Shown here one piece after another: positions 1 to 11,849 of a DNA stretch of 64,000 nt. The translations under genes and the position numbers were made by a program. Every line of letters starts with the position of its first letter. Within the stretch, counting starts at the first letter, position 1. A model generated the notes under the pieces. That model was given only the letters and a program-made list of their open reading frames with translations, did no database searches and had not been told where the DNA came from. The stretch is from Mermis nigrescens (Eukaryota > Nematoda > Enoplea > Mermithida > Mermithidae): positions 4,073,391 through 4,137,390 of the forward strand of contig JAVLUZ010000273.1 of assembly GCA_036768485.1 (NCBI GenBank). Direction: 5' to 3'.

Positions 1-1492
1 TTGCACAGAGAAATTATTGCTCCTTTGATGCAATGCGTGCTGCAGGGGCGCGCTTTCAGCATTAGGAGGAAAATAATGCAAAGGGCGGCGGATGTACAGA
101 AGGTTGCTGCAAATTATTTACAGCGCTAGGCACAAATTCAGGTGCTATCTGATTTCAGGGGCGATGCAGAAATTGAGAAAGATTAGGCGCGTTTTCAACA
201 CTTTGCTGATTTAACACTTGCTGCAAAGGATGCGCAGAGTTAGGTAAATTATCCACAAAAATAGGGTTTTGCGCATGCTGCTCAGGAACTATGCGAAGAC
301 CTAAAATCAACAGCTGTGCGCTCAGTCATGGGTATAATAGGCACGAATGTCCTCTCAGAGCGCGAGTGTAACCTTAGGCTTAGGATTATGAATTGGAGGC
401 TGAATGACGGGTGATGGATTATCGAACTCGGTTTCATTATTTACCGGTTGTTTGATGTTCTGTATCGGTAACTTGATAGGGATGTGATTATTCACATTTT
501 TGTCATTATGTGATCGCAAAAACTGGTTAGTTTCAGGGCGACCAGAAAGCAAAGCTGTACGCTTTTAGACTATTAATTTCATCATGCATTTTGTGCATTT
601 GAGAATTCATTTTCTGAAAATGTTCGAGAATAACCAAAAGTATTCAATCAGAATTTGTCGAATTAGGGCGATTTTTGTTCTCATTTTGCCTTTCAGAAGT
701 ATTACTTTCCATGTCAATAGTTTGAACGGGTAAAACGGCTTTGTTTTCCATTTGATTATTGTCACTATGCGCGCAGCAAGTTCTGATCGTTATTAACAAT
801 TGTTGCATCAGAATTTGTTTCACCTTGAGTATGTGCAGAATTACCTGTTCCTGAATGAACACTGCCAGTAGTCGATTCATTATCGAAGGAATAACAGTGG
901 TGTTATACGCCGAAGGGAGTAAAGTATTATTATCGTTCGCCATAGAACTAGTTCGATTGCTTTGTGGTTGACGCGTAGAAAGGGATTGTGGCAACACCTT
1001 TTTGATCAGGGGAGTGCAAAGAATTTTCTTACCACCCATTTAAAAATGGAACGTTTAGAATACAAATGTTAGGTAAAAGAAAACTTTTTCACCTAAAATC
1101 GGTCATCTTTAAATTCAAACAAATTTTTCAAATGTAACCCCTCTAAATATGGGTTTTTGAAAATGTACCTCAGTATGCCAAGATAGCAACAAGTACGAGA
1201 GAGGCGGACGAAGATTTATGTGCGTGGCGAAAAATATATTATTTAGTCGGTTAGGTATAGAGAAAAATACCAGCGACTCTACCACTAGTACACAAAGTCT
1301 TTGCCACGGATGCTCAACTTATTTAGCTTGTCAGTGACGCGGATGATATGATAAAAAATACTGGCGAATAAATACACATATTTAGAATGCCAAAATAAAT
1401 ATTTTTGGGTATGAAAAATATTTATAATTAATTTAAATGATGACAGCACCAGATTGGTTGTTGTGAGCAACCTTAGGGGTGGGATGCTCCAA
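1..1492 (-). mobile_element. 5' internal part of a Gypsy-type element, cut by window edge
   Basis: Read on the minus strand, this is leader plus degraded gag-proximal coding sequence of an LTR element whose 5' LTR starts at 1493. A small frame at 1039-644 begins MGGKK-L-TP, matching the MAGKK-L-TP frame at 30304-30101 of the intact-ended element, and lies at a comparable distance from the LTR (455 versus 588 bp). A further short frame (552-355) has the same Asn/Pro/Gln-rich composition as the N-terminal Gag region of that element. Directly beside the LTR is a candidate primer binding site, TGGAGCATCCCACC on the minus strand. No frame is long enough to be functional. The rest of the element lies outside the window. 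Confidence 0.55.
644..1039 (-). pseudogene. Small leader-proximal ORF, related to the one at 30101-30304
   Basis: A 131-codon frame whose first residues (MGGKKILCTPLIKK) resemble MAGKKVLWTPPAKLKK of the second element. The remainder is Ser/Asn/Gln-rich low-complexity sequence with no recognisable domain. In both elements it is the first frame after the 5' LTR, so it may be a short first exon or the N-terminus of Gag. The conserved start argues it was once translated. Function unknown. Confidence 0.35.
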
Positions 1493-2550
1493 TGTAACTT
1501 AGAGAGGGCTGTCATGCTTCACTCAATAACCTAAGCTGCGCCGCTAGGGACTTGCTGATTAAGTACTTGCAGTATGTACGGATATCCAAACCAGCGGCAC
1601 GCCGCCAGGGAAGATACCCAACACACCACAACAACGAAAGCAACAACATACTCTTAGTACCTTCAGGGTTTAACTAAGTACCTTGCTACACCTAGCGCTG
1701 GTCTGGGATGCTACGGCAATTTGCCTTTACTCTACCTCCTACCCTAAATACCTAGTACCTAAAGTCTCCACAGAGGTAGCAGGTCCGGTACCTCCTACCC
1801 TAAATACCTAGTACCTAAAGTCTCCACGGAGTTAGCAGGTCTGGTACCTATGGAGAATGTGGAAGGGAAATCCGACCGCAAGCACCTAACACAGGAGAAA
1901 TTAGATAACACTGGAATTCACCCGAGGTCCTCAGACCTTTTTGGGACTGAAAGAATATTTTTCGCGATAGGGGAACAAAAAGTTTCGCTCTAGGATACTT
2001 GAGGCAAAACAAATTACGAATTTTGATTTTACAAGCACTTTGAACAATAAATACAACAACAAAGAGCTCTACTCCAGGCTGTCATCTTCTATAAAAATTA
2101 TGTAATAATTTTTATAGTTTTTGGTTCGAAAGGGAATTGAAGAATTTTGATGAAAATATATAACGAAAAGGTTTTACCCTATCTATATCCGGCGATAGCA
2201 AATATCGAAACCGGCCTAACTAATTCCCAGACTACCTGTGTTATATTGCAACTCTAGGTAGTTATTTTTCTACCTATCTATATGAATCAAATCAAATCAA
2301 ATAAACTTTGGCGCTCACAAAGACCGAGAAGTCACGCCAGGGAAAGAAAAACGCACTGGCACGCCAAATCAATTATGGCTGGAGGGTTGCTTACAGTAAA
2401 AGAAGAGAAAAAAGAGAAAGTAATGTTTTTATAACAGAAATGGGTGCTACTGCACATAGATTTTTCCGTTCTCTGCTCAGGCTTAACGTGAATAGCGGTC
2501 ATGTCGCCTATGTTTTGAATGTAAATAAATAATAAGGGACTTATTTGGGC
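1493..2550 (-). repeat. LTR of the truncated Gypsy element (right edge uncertain)
   Basis: It begins TGTAAC on the plus strand right after the PBS-like sequence and shares LTR-family words with the copies at 4269, 17616 and 35927: a ctagcgctggtc block, caacaacaaagagctctac and an AT-rich stretch. A stretch of about 60 bp (ggtacctcctaccctaaata and on) is duplicated in tandem at about 1730-1850. I could not find a clear ...CA end, so the right edge is approximate. An ORF at 2308-2532 within it has no recognisable similarity and is not called. Confidence 0.45.
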
Positions 2551-2825
2551 TCCACAAAATAAACGCATTAGTGTGTCCCTCACAGCACATAGTGAAGTAG
2601 TTCCAACTAAAAGATGCTGCATGACTGGGTCGCCTCCGCACGTCCAACTGTCGGAATCTATCTGACTGTAGAAGTAGTTGATAAAAATGGCTGGATCGCC
2701 AAACTGGCTCTCAAAGACCGGATGGTCACAGTAAACATACTAATGTGCGTTTTGGTCGTTGGTGTAAACGACCCATGTAGATACACTATCTACGGTCCCC
2801 AGAGGAAGTAATAAAACGTTTAATT

Positions 2826-2945
2826 CAGGCATGTGCTGGGACATACTACAGTAAGTGCCCTAAAAAAAGCTATCAGAAGGAATCGAACTAATGTTGCTTC
2901 GACGAAAAGCGGACGTTTTACTACTGAGCTACTCATGCGGAGCTC
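2826..2945 (-). repeat. tRNA-derived SINE, minus orientation
   Basis: On the minus strand there is an A-box-like TAGCTCAGTAGTAAAACG, then after tRNA-like spacing a B-box-like TTAGTTCGATTCC, then a tail containing cacttactgtagtatgtccc. The same head and tail occur at 3947-4055 on the plus strand, so this is a dispersed tRNA-headed repeat and not a single tRNA gene. A 7-base loop with CGT in anticodon position can be drawn, but stem pairing is poor. Confidence 0.6.
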
Positions 2946-2949
2946 CTCA

Positions 2950-3679
2950 GGATCTTAGTCTATTGTTTAAATTGTCAAATCAGGATAAGCTGAATGCACG
3001 AGTTTTTATCTGTGAGTTGATTGATCTGCTTAAAAACGAAATAAAATATCGCGCAAAAAATGTTATTGAAAAACTCCTTCTTTGCTACGTATAGCTAGTA
3101 CTAGTGTTGTCAGAGTCAACTCTAATTCAACCCAAAACAGGGTTAATCCCTGACTTGAGTTAGTGACCATCAGGGTTAACCCTAACTCTTTGAATTTCCA
3201 ATTGAGAATGGCTTCAAAAAGGGTGAGTAACTTATTTATACGTGCGGTTATAAGTTATAATTTTTTTAGTATTGTATTTTAGTCTTCAAGCAGAGCAACT
3301 TAAATTAATTTCCTGTCATTCCATCGGTGGTCAATCGAGCCGATGCGCTGTGTGTATGCTTTGCACCTCTTCTCGCAAGATGCTATTTATTTTTATTTAA
3401 TCAATCGTTTAGCCATCTGAGCTAGATTTTGTTCAATTTGAATAGCTTCTGCCAATAGATTCCCACCATTGTGGTGATATACCCCTTAGGTTGCATGCCT
3501 TTAAGCATTGAAAATTTGAAACAAATCTGCATTAAGCAATAATAATCTTTCGCGGGACAATAATAAAGATATCATGTGAAAAAAGATTAAATTGAGTTTT
3601 AGAAGATTTTAGGAAGGGCTTTCCTGCTTTTGACTTTGTTATGCAAAATTCAGAATGACCAAACCCCACTCGCCTGCTG
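2950..3679. other. No gene seen; short telomere-like ttaaccct words
   Basis: AT-rich sequence without a coding frame. At 3110-3200 several gggttaa/ttaaccc words occur in both orientations (for example agggttaaccctaact), resembling those at 5960-6030. They are too few and too irregular to be a telomeric array. Confidence 0.4.
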
Positions 3680-4226
3680 CTATAGTCTGTTTAATTTATC
3701 CGAGAGCTTTTTCAGTAAATGTTTTCTTAAATTACAGTAACCCATTCCTTCTTATTTACTGTTGGTCGCTAGATCCCACTATAGCGATGTAGTAAAGAAG
3801 GGTTTTCTGATAACGTTCTTGCGGCATAATTTATTTTCGTCTTCTAACAGATCAATTGAATTACAGATAAAAATCGCGCATTCGAATTATCCTAAGTTGA
3901 CATTTTAAACACAATAGACTAAAACGTTAGGAAACGTCGTGATTTCTTGCATAGCTCATTGGTAAAACCTCTGCTTGTAGTCGAACCAAACCGGGTTCAA
4001 TTCCAGCCAGTAGCTTCTTGTTTAGCGCACTTACTGTAGTATGTCCCAGCAATGATTAAATGCCTAAATTAAATTCATATGGGTTGTGAATTGAAAATGG
4101 ATGAATTCTACCCACTCGCCCTCATTGAGCTGATCTGATGAATTACAGTAATTCGTCTTATTTTGCTTACTGTAGCCCTTAAAAAATTGACTAAAAAGCT
4201 CTCGGGTAAAACGAAACAGACTACAG
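3680..4226. mobile_element. TIR element (CTATAGTCTGTTT ends) containing a SINE
   Basis: The left end CTATAGTCTGTTTAATTTA and the reverse complement of the right end, CTGTAGTCTGTTTCGTTTTA, form a terminal inverted repeat that stays alignable for about 60 bp (both continue into cgagagctttttnagt). No coding capacity, so non-autonomous. A tRNA-derived SINE sits inside at 3947-4055. A shorter relative with the same ends lies at 6368-6585. Confidence 0.6.
3947..4055 (+). repeat. tRNA-derived SINE, plus orientation
   Basis: An A-box-like TAGCTCATTGGTAAAAC and B-box GGGTTCAATTCC at tRNA spacing are followed by the cacttactgtagtatgtccc tail shared with the copy at 2826-2945. The anticodon stem does not pair, so a working tRNA is unlikely. 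Confidence 0.6.
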
Positions 4227-4268
4227 ATGGATAGATTTCTCGTATTTTATGTTTCTTGCAGAAATGGG

Positions 4269-5636
4269 TGTAAATCATACGTGGGCAGCCAGAAAATTCT
4301 GCGAGGGGGGGTGCAAGATTTTTTGAAGGTCAAAAAATAGCCTTAAAAATGGTGGTATGGCGATAAAAACACCATTTTTCGACGTTTCTCATCAAGCACT
4401 ATCCATTGGCATCAAAAAATTGCGAAAAAAACAGAAAAAATTTTCAAAAATTGAATTCTGGGGGGGGGGTGTTTGATTTCTGGGGGGGGGGTATTTTGGT
4501 TTCTGGGGGTGCATACCCCCAACCCCCACGCCCTGGTGTGGTGTAAATGCTTGGCCGGTCCATCTTTACTAAAGCAATACGGACACGACCTTGTATTTGC
4601 CTTCGGGATTTACTTAGGTAGCTAATCTGCTCTCAGCGCTGGTCAGGTTCCTTAAGTGCGTATTGCAACTCTAAACCCAACAGCCCTTAGTGACATACAG
4701 CTTCCACTCCCTCAGTCCTATTGTGCTGACCGCTTTCCGTTGGGAGTCTCAGCAGCTATGCCCTACTTCCTAGGTGTAAGTACCTACCTAATCCCGGAAT
4801 GCTCGCAAAGCCAGTTGGCCTATCTCAACACACAACTCAAGTTGATTAATTAACTTGTTTCCGAAGATTAGGCTGATTCGAAAGGTTTTGGTTCCTAAAT
4901 TGTGTAGCACATCCAAATTTTGAATACAACAACAGCGAGCTGTTAACTGGGCAGTCATCAATAGATTAAATAAGTTTTTAGCTAATTTTTGGGTTGAGGA
5001 CAAGATGAGAGAATTTCCAAAAATAAATAGGAGATAAGACAAAACATTGTTTACCTTTCTAACCCAGTTGATATAAAATAATAAAATAATCATCGTGGCG
5101 GGCCCGACCTTCCCTCAATATATGTTATCACCGGGAGGTAATTTTCTGCAATTTTAATAACGCAAATAACACAACGGCATGGCTACGAGCCGGCTCAAAG
5201 CAAATAAAAGAAAAGGCGCTCCAACTCGGCAAAGCACACAACCACCAACAAAACCCGACTGACTACTGTCTACATGAATAGTTACAGTAGATGATGTCTA
5301 CTCATCATCCTACACAAAATGAACAGACTGAATTACCTTTTACCAAGTCATAAGACAAGATATTTACAGCGGTGATTCAAACAAGTAAATAACTGATATT
5401 CACATATACATAACTCTGCTTTACCATGACAAGTACCTAATAGGATATTGAATTGGAAGATGGGGATTAAATGAGAACTGAAGGCATAACCTCGAGCTAG
5501 TGGATCACTAGGATGACTACTCAAATATGTAGTTATGAAAATCCAATACGGTAAAATGCTGTAATCAACTGGCTTACGCGATGTTAATAATGAAATATTT
5601 AAATAGCGTTCGTACTGTGTAACTGTCATAGTTACA
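4269..5636 (-). repeat. Solo LTR of the Gypsy family, with a MITE at its edge
   Basis: It runs TGTAAAT...AGTTACA and shares many blocks in the same order with the LTRs at 17616-18675 (ctcagcagctaygccctaa, ggttcctaa-tgtgtagcac, acaacaacnacgagct). Flanks are TGGG and GGGG, a possible degraded 4-bp target duplication, and there is no internal region beside it, which fits a solo LTR. A 265-bp MITE is inserted after the first seven bases. Its 8-bp target duplication GTGTAAAT makes the LTR start appear twice (4268 and 4541). Confidence 0.65.
4276..4540 (+). mobile_element. hAT-type MITE, copy 1
   Basis: Its ends are CATACGTGGGCAG and the inverse of CACACCAGGGCGTGG, it is 265 bp long, and it is flanked by a perfect 8-bp duplication GTGTAAAT (4268-4275 and 4541-4548). 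An 8-bp duplication with ends starting CA is typical of hAT transposons. It has no coding capacity. Related copies are at 9980, 34140 and 40713. Confidence 0.8.
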
Positions 5637-5830
5637 GGGGCAATCGTTAGGTAGACCAAACACACTGTTTTTCGGCGTTTCACAATAAGCTTCATGCATC
5701 GGCATCGAAAAATTGCAGGAAAAACGGAACAATTCAGAAAAATCAATCTCTGGGATGGGGTCAGGCGGCTGGCGGATTCTGATATGGTTGCAATGTAAGT
5801 TGGGGTTCGCTGACTTCAAATGGGAATTTT
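5637..5830. repeat. Diverged relative of the hAT-type MITE
   Basis: The stretch tttttcggcgtttcacaata ... ggcatcgaaaaattgc follows the core of the MITE (tttttcgacgtttctcatca ... ggcatcaaaaaattgc) in the same order, with many changes. Ends and target duplication are not recognisable. Confidence 0.4.
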
Positions 5831-6367
5831 TCATTGAAGCAAATCAACTTCAATAAAAATGCACAATTTAAAATCATAGTATATTTTGAGACAGTTTTTT
5901 GAGTGCCAAAAAGCATGCTTTTGTTGATCATATAAATATTTCTTTAAATAGGTTAGCTCTTTTTTTAGAAATAGGGTTAGCGTTAACTCTAACCCCATTA
6001 ACTTTTTTGAAATGGGATGAACCCTAACCGTACTCTATTGTAATTTACTAACTTTTACATTGCTAATATGCACATACAGTGAGATCTAGCTACCTACAGT
6101 AAAAAAAGGGTTACTTTAGCCTCCGAAAACATTTACTGAAAAAGCTCACGAATAAATGAAACGGACAACATATACATAGGTACGTGTAATCTCTTCCACT
6201 CCAAACAGCCTATTTTATCTTAAGTCTCATCACTGTATTAGTTTTTCAGCGCACAGGCGGCTTCTTCAACTACGCCTTCATAGCAGCTGCTTGCTTTTAA
6301 CTCTTCGTCTTGATGTTTAATGTAATTTGCTTAAAATGAGGCACATATAATAAAATGACGCAACAAC
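5831..6367. other. No gene seen
   Basis: AT-rich sequence with gggttag/ttaaccc words at 5960-6030 and a half copy of the TIR family end (aaaaagctcacgaataaatg) at about 6140-6170. Nothing coding. Confidence 0.4.
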
Positions 6368-6585
6368 CTATAGTCCGTTTCATTTAGCTTTGAGGTTTCT
6401 GAAAAAATTTAAAGTGCCCACAAAAGTGTTTCAAACTTATACAATAAATATGATATTCTACAGTATATCGAGTCACACGAGACGTAAGTCGCATTAATGA
6501 AGCAAAATTTAAAAACGCTTTTGTAGTCTGATTCTTGCGGAAAAATTTAAAAGAAAATCGCAATGTTAAATTAAACAGACCATAG
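6368..6585. mobile_element. 218-bp MITE with CTATAGTC ends
   Basis: The left end CTATAGTCCGTTTCATTTAG matches the reverse complement of the right end CTATGGTCTGTTTAATTTAA, and inner parts pair further (ctgaaaaaatttaaa against gcggaaaaatttaaa). The ends match those of the larger element at 3680-4226. Non-coding. Confidence 0.6.
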
Positions 6586-6685
6586 CACAATAAATATTCC
6601 GCTACAGTTATAAGCCCTGAAGTATAAATAGGCCCTTTGGAATGGAACTGACTATAATTAAATACAAACGATGCATAAGTACGTA

Positions 6686-7489
<804 letters not shown>

Positions 7490-7499
7490 TATATATATA

Positions 7500-7721
7500 T
7501 CATAGGTAGCGCGTCAGCGTGCACCTATAACATACTTGGGTACCCCCAACATATGTCCCCCCCCCTCACAGCTATAACGGCACACATCTAAGAGGTGCGG
7601 TTTTTTTTAAAAGGTAGATAATGAAAAAACTTGATGCCCCCATTTTTTTTCTTGTTTACACTCAATACCCAGCGCGTCGTGAGTATGTAAAGTTTACACC
7701 AAAAATTCCAATAATTTGCGG
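7500..7721. other. Unassigned; terminal motif also seen at 61785-61835
   Basis: A cataggtagcgcgtcagcgt... ...acttgggtaccccc block next to the AT tract reappears inverted at 61785-61835, also against an AT tract. A weaker match is near 35699. No coding frame. It may be the end of an undefined repeat family that targets AT tracts. Confidence 0.35.
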
Positions 7722-9345
7722 AGGGCCAATTTTTTTAAAAATGTTTTCCCTAATTAGTAGGTTACGAATCTGGTCTTAAAATTTCTTTACACTCATTGGT
7801 TGTTGCACAGGAGTGTAAACAAGACGGTTTTTTACAGTTTTCGTGTGCAAGAGCATATCTAACTCAGTTTTACATTCTATGCAGTCTGATTGGTTTCAAA
7901 AGGTAGACGGTCAAAAAATCTAGGACAGACTTTTTTTTAATTTTTCTTAAAAAGTAATATTTTCGAATTTAGAGGCGGTTTATTGTAAATAGGCTGGGAC
8001 AAAAAAATATTTTTTCCCTGCCATATTCTCCACTTCGTAGACAGAATGTGGTAACTACCTTTAAAATGTGCCTCGTCTTAAGCGCTACACGTCAAAATTC
8101 TATTTGTTTCTTTACAATCAATATTGCGTTATTAGTGCAAGTGTTAACTTTACACTGAAAAAATTTTTTCCGCCCATAGCGTCGTGGATGATGAATTTTT
8201 TTTAAAAAATGTTTTCTCTAATTAGTAGGTTACGAATCTGGTCTTAAAATTTCTTTACACTCATTGGTTGTTGCACAGGAGTGTAAACTAGACAGTTTTT
8301 TACAGTTTTCGTGTGGCCGAGCATATCTAACTCAGTTTTACATTCTATGCAGTCTGATTGGTTTCAAAAGGTAGACGGTTATAAAATCTAAGGGAAACTT
8401 TTTTTTCTTAAAAAGTAATATTTTCGAATTTAGAGGCGGTTTATTGTAAAGAGTCTGAGACAAAAAAAATATTTTTTCTCTGCCATATTCTCCACTTAGT
8501 AGAAAGAACGTGGTAACTACCTTTAAAATCTGCCTCGTCTTAAGCGCTACACGTCAAAATTTATTTTGTTTCTTTACAATCAATATTGCGTTATTAGTGC
8601 AGGTGTAAACTTAACACTGAAAAAATTTTTCCGCCCAGAGCGTCGTGGATGATAAAAAAGTTTTTTTAAAAATGTTCTATGTGAGGTCAGAATAACGAAT
8701 CTGACCTTCAAATTTTTCTACAATCAATACACAGTACCAGGGGTTTAAACTTTACACTCAAGTGGATGAGTAAAAAAACAGATTCTGTCAAAGATTTATA
8801 AGTCAACTTTTTCGGTTATGAATTAAGATAATTTAAATAGATAAAAATAATTTAAATAGATAAAAATAAAGTAATTTTTAAGGGCTACACGTCAAAGCAA
8901 ACCGCGTTCGAAAAAACGTAATATTGAGTTGTTTATGGGGGTGTAAAGTCCGAAATCTGAGGTGTAAAATGGGCAAAAAAACAGGTTTTTTCGTATTTAA
9001 TTGGTAAATCATATCAAATATTTTGCGGAACATAAGTATTGCACATACAAACGTACTACAATCAAAGGGCTACAAACTGGCCCAAACCGAATTTATTTAC
9101 ACTCAATGGGGCGTTCGATTTAGATTTTTAAAGTTTACAATGTGATGGACAGTGAAAAATACGTGTTTGTCCATATTTTTGTTCGCCACCCCTTAGAAAG
9201 TACTTTATTTTTACCCTTTTCGACCTCTCCCGAACTTCTAAACAGAGAAAGTGGCGAACAAAAATATGCACAAACACGTATTTTTCACTGTCCACCAAAT
9301 TGTAAACTTAGAAAATCTGAACCTAACGCCCTGCCCCATTGAGTG
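7722..9345. mobile_element. Foldback element A: left arm, centre and start of right arm
   Basis: The sequence is the inverted counterpart of 13420-14866. Within the arm, a block of about 466 bp (ggttacgaatctggtcttaa ... ) is present twice in tandem, at about 7742 and 8212. The centre is a local palindrome at 9146-9295 (ggacagtgaaaaatacgtgt ... and its inverse). No protein-coding capacity. The right arm breaks off at about 9345, where another inverted-repeat element begins. Confidence 0.65.
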
Positions 9346-9356
9346 TAAATAAATTC

Positions 9357-10432
9357 GTCACAAAATTTGCTAAAACTCAGAAATTTCCTAAACAAAAAAA
9401 AATGAAAGTAAGGAAATCAAAGAAAAAACCTACCTGTGCCTAAAACTGCAAGATCTGCTAAAAATCAGACTTTTTCTAAGCAACGCAAAAATCGAAGTAT
9501 ATTCTGCGGCCTGCAGAAGAAAGCAGCATCCTGTCGAACAAAGATAAAACATTGGGCTGGATAACTGAACCACTCACTCTGCAAAAGCAGATATCGCCAT
9601 AGCTGAGCAGCGCCATGTTGCAATATTTTTCTGGGTCAAAAAATAGTAATTATGGTATGTTGGAAAAACGGCAATTTTCGACATTCTGATTGAACACTGG
9701 TGCATACCCCTAACCTCCCATGCCTAATGGTCATCAGTTTACATGGGCAGGAATAAAATCCGGGTGGTCTGGTGGGATTAAACGCCAGAAGAGTACTGAA
9801 TGGACGCATGCATTATATAGAAATCACAGTCTTTCGTTGCGGTATCGCAAATAATCATAGGATATAACTTTTTGTAATATTTATCTAGCCACAATATCGA
9901 ATAAATTAACGTTGCAAGTGATTAGCAAAAACGCAGATTTGAGATTTATTTTATAAGCTTTATATTAAGCATTGGACACCATACCTAGACGTAGGGGGTT
10001 TGGGGAGTATGCACCCCAAGGCAAAATACCCAACAAGAAAACGCAAATATTTAACAATACCTCCAAAATTCAATTTTTTAAATCTTTCTGCTCTTTTTGG
10101 GTTTTTTTGGTAGGTACCGATAGATAGAGCTCGACAAAAAACGTTCAAAAATGGTGTTTTCTTCGCCATAGCACTATTTTTAAGGCCAATATTCCAATTT
10201 GAAAACCCCCTCAGAATTTTGGAACCGCCCACTGTATGGTGGACAATATGAGAAGGTTCACCTATTTTTTTCAGAGGCCGCAGAATATACTTCGATTTTT
10301 GCGTTGCTTAGAAAAAGTCTGATTTTTAGCAGATCTTGCAGTTTTAGGCACAGGTAGGTTTTTTCTTTGATTTCCTTACTTTCATTTTTTTTGTTTAGGA
10401 AATTTCTGAGTTTTAGCAAATTTTGTGACATT
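9357..10432. mobile_element. Inverted-repeat element B1 with a MITE inside
   Basis: GTCACAAAATTTGCTAAAAC at the left end is repeated inversely at the right end, and the arms pair over about 155 bp (to ttctgcggcc). A hAT-type MITE (9980-10238) lies between the arms. No open frame. It shares arm sequence with the element at 10652-11240. Confidence 0.6.
9980..10238 (-). mobile_element. hAT-type MITE, copy 2
   Basis: This is the inverse orientation of the 4276 copy: on the minus strand it begins CATACAGTGGGCGG and carries the same core. Flanks ttggacac and gtggacaa agree at the six central bases, a decayed 8-bp target duplication. More diverged than copies 1 and 4. Confidence 0.65.
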
Positions 10433-10651
10433 TGTAGATAGGAGCTTTTTCTAGTCCCCTCCTTTTACGTCCTTGATAATTCTTTGTTCCAAGTATATTC
10501 TACCTTTTTTGTTCCATCGGAGCATTTTTTCTTGCTAGTACCCAACTTTTTGTTAACAAAAAATAGTAGTTATTCCTATCTTTGTCAGTGTTGTAGCGAA
10601 TGTCATTAGGTACTTAGCAATTTATACTTGCATTGTGTATGTATTATACTA

Positions 10652-11240
10652 GGAAAAATCTACCTAAAGTCGCAAAATCTGCTAAAAATCAGACTTTCTC
10701 TAAGCAACGCTAAAAATCTAAGTATATTCTGCGGCCTCTAAAAAAGTGTCTTTTTTTAATAATGTTCGAAGTTTCAGATAAGAGTGTACGAAATCTATCA
10801 AGGTTACTTTTTTAAATTGCTGGCACCTGATTGATAGAAAACTAAGAGGTATTGTATTCAAAGTTGTTTTATTTTGTTATGAGCATTATAGCAAGCAAAG
10901 CAGGGGCCGATGGATTAGTGCACACAATCATTTCGGGCATGCTAGTGTATCTAGATTTAGTCTGTCTCAAGTCAACATACGCGTTTCCTACTGTTTTAAA
11001 CCAACCATGTCTCCAATTGTCTTCGATGTTTGCTATTTCATTCAATTGGCTTAAAAGACTGTTAGTTTACTCAATATCATTTCCCATAGCTACTGCATAG
11101 CTAACGTGCTGCTTTTTCAATCATTTTTATGGTTAAATATTTATTTTAATCTGTTGGCCGCAGAATATACATCGATTTTTAGCGTTGCTTGGAGAAAGTC
11201 TGATTTTTAGCAGATTTTGCGACTTTAGGCAGATTTTTCC
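10652..11240. mobile_element. Inverted-repeat element B2
   Basis: The left end ggaaaaatctacctaaagtc and the inverse of the right end ggaaaaatctgcctaaagtc continue into cgcaaaatctgctaaaaatc, giving arms of about 90 bp. Sequence following the right arms of B1 and B2 is also shared (about 10455-10550 and 11241-11335, tcccctccttttac...), so B1 and B2 are copies of a larger unit. No coding frame. Confidence 0.6.
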
Positions 11241-11340
11241 AAGTCCCCTCCTTTTACATCCTTAATAATCCACAATTCCAAGTATATTCATCTTTTTTGT
11301 TCCATCAGAGCATTTTTCTTTGCTAGTACCCCACTTTAAA

Positions 11341-11849
11341 TTAGTATTATTTGAGTACATCAGTCAGTACACACATACAGTAACATGCCACAATAATGAC
11401 AGCAGTCCAAGAACACGGAAAACAATACTGTTCTTAACATCAGCATTATCCTTTTCAAACAAGACAACCTTACATTATTTTAACAGATCAAAGTTTTTCA
11501 GCATTAACTTTACGCAAATATCAATTGTAAGGAACACTAACGCTCAGATTTGGAAGTAAAATAAATTTGTAGTATAAACTACATTTTAACAACAAATGAT
11601 TAGTGCAAACTTCACACAACTACTATGTGTAGAGAAAACTAACAGCCAGATTCTCAATTCTGATTTTACGTAGAACATTTTGAAAAAATTAAGCTCCCGC
11701 AAAGCTCTAGAACAAGAGTTAATATGCAGTGTAAACTTTACACAACCACAGAGTTTAAAGAAAATTTCAGTCGGATTCGTAATATTGATATTACGATCAA
11801 CATTTATGGAAAAATTAAGTCTCCACAATGGCCCAAGGACAAATAAATA
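11341..11849. other. No gene seen; repeated acaaccacag/acacaactac motifs
   Basis: Contains two related stretches at about 11590-11690 and 11710-11830 (gtgcaaacttcacacaacta and gtgtaaactttacacaacca, each followed by agattc/tcggattc and a ttttgatattacg-like word), i.e. a diverged tandem duplication. A 137-codon frame spanning this (11680-12093) runs on into the LTR-like region and shows no domain, so it is not called a gene. Confidence 0.4.

Noticed and set aside
3110..3200. Telomeric repeat remnants (ttaaccc)
   Set aside because: Only a few irregular words in both orientations. Not an array.
2865..4015. Functional tRNA genes
   Set aside because: A and B boxes are present but stems do not pair properly and both share a non-tRNA tail, so SINE is the better reading.
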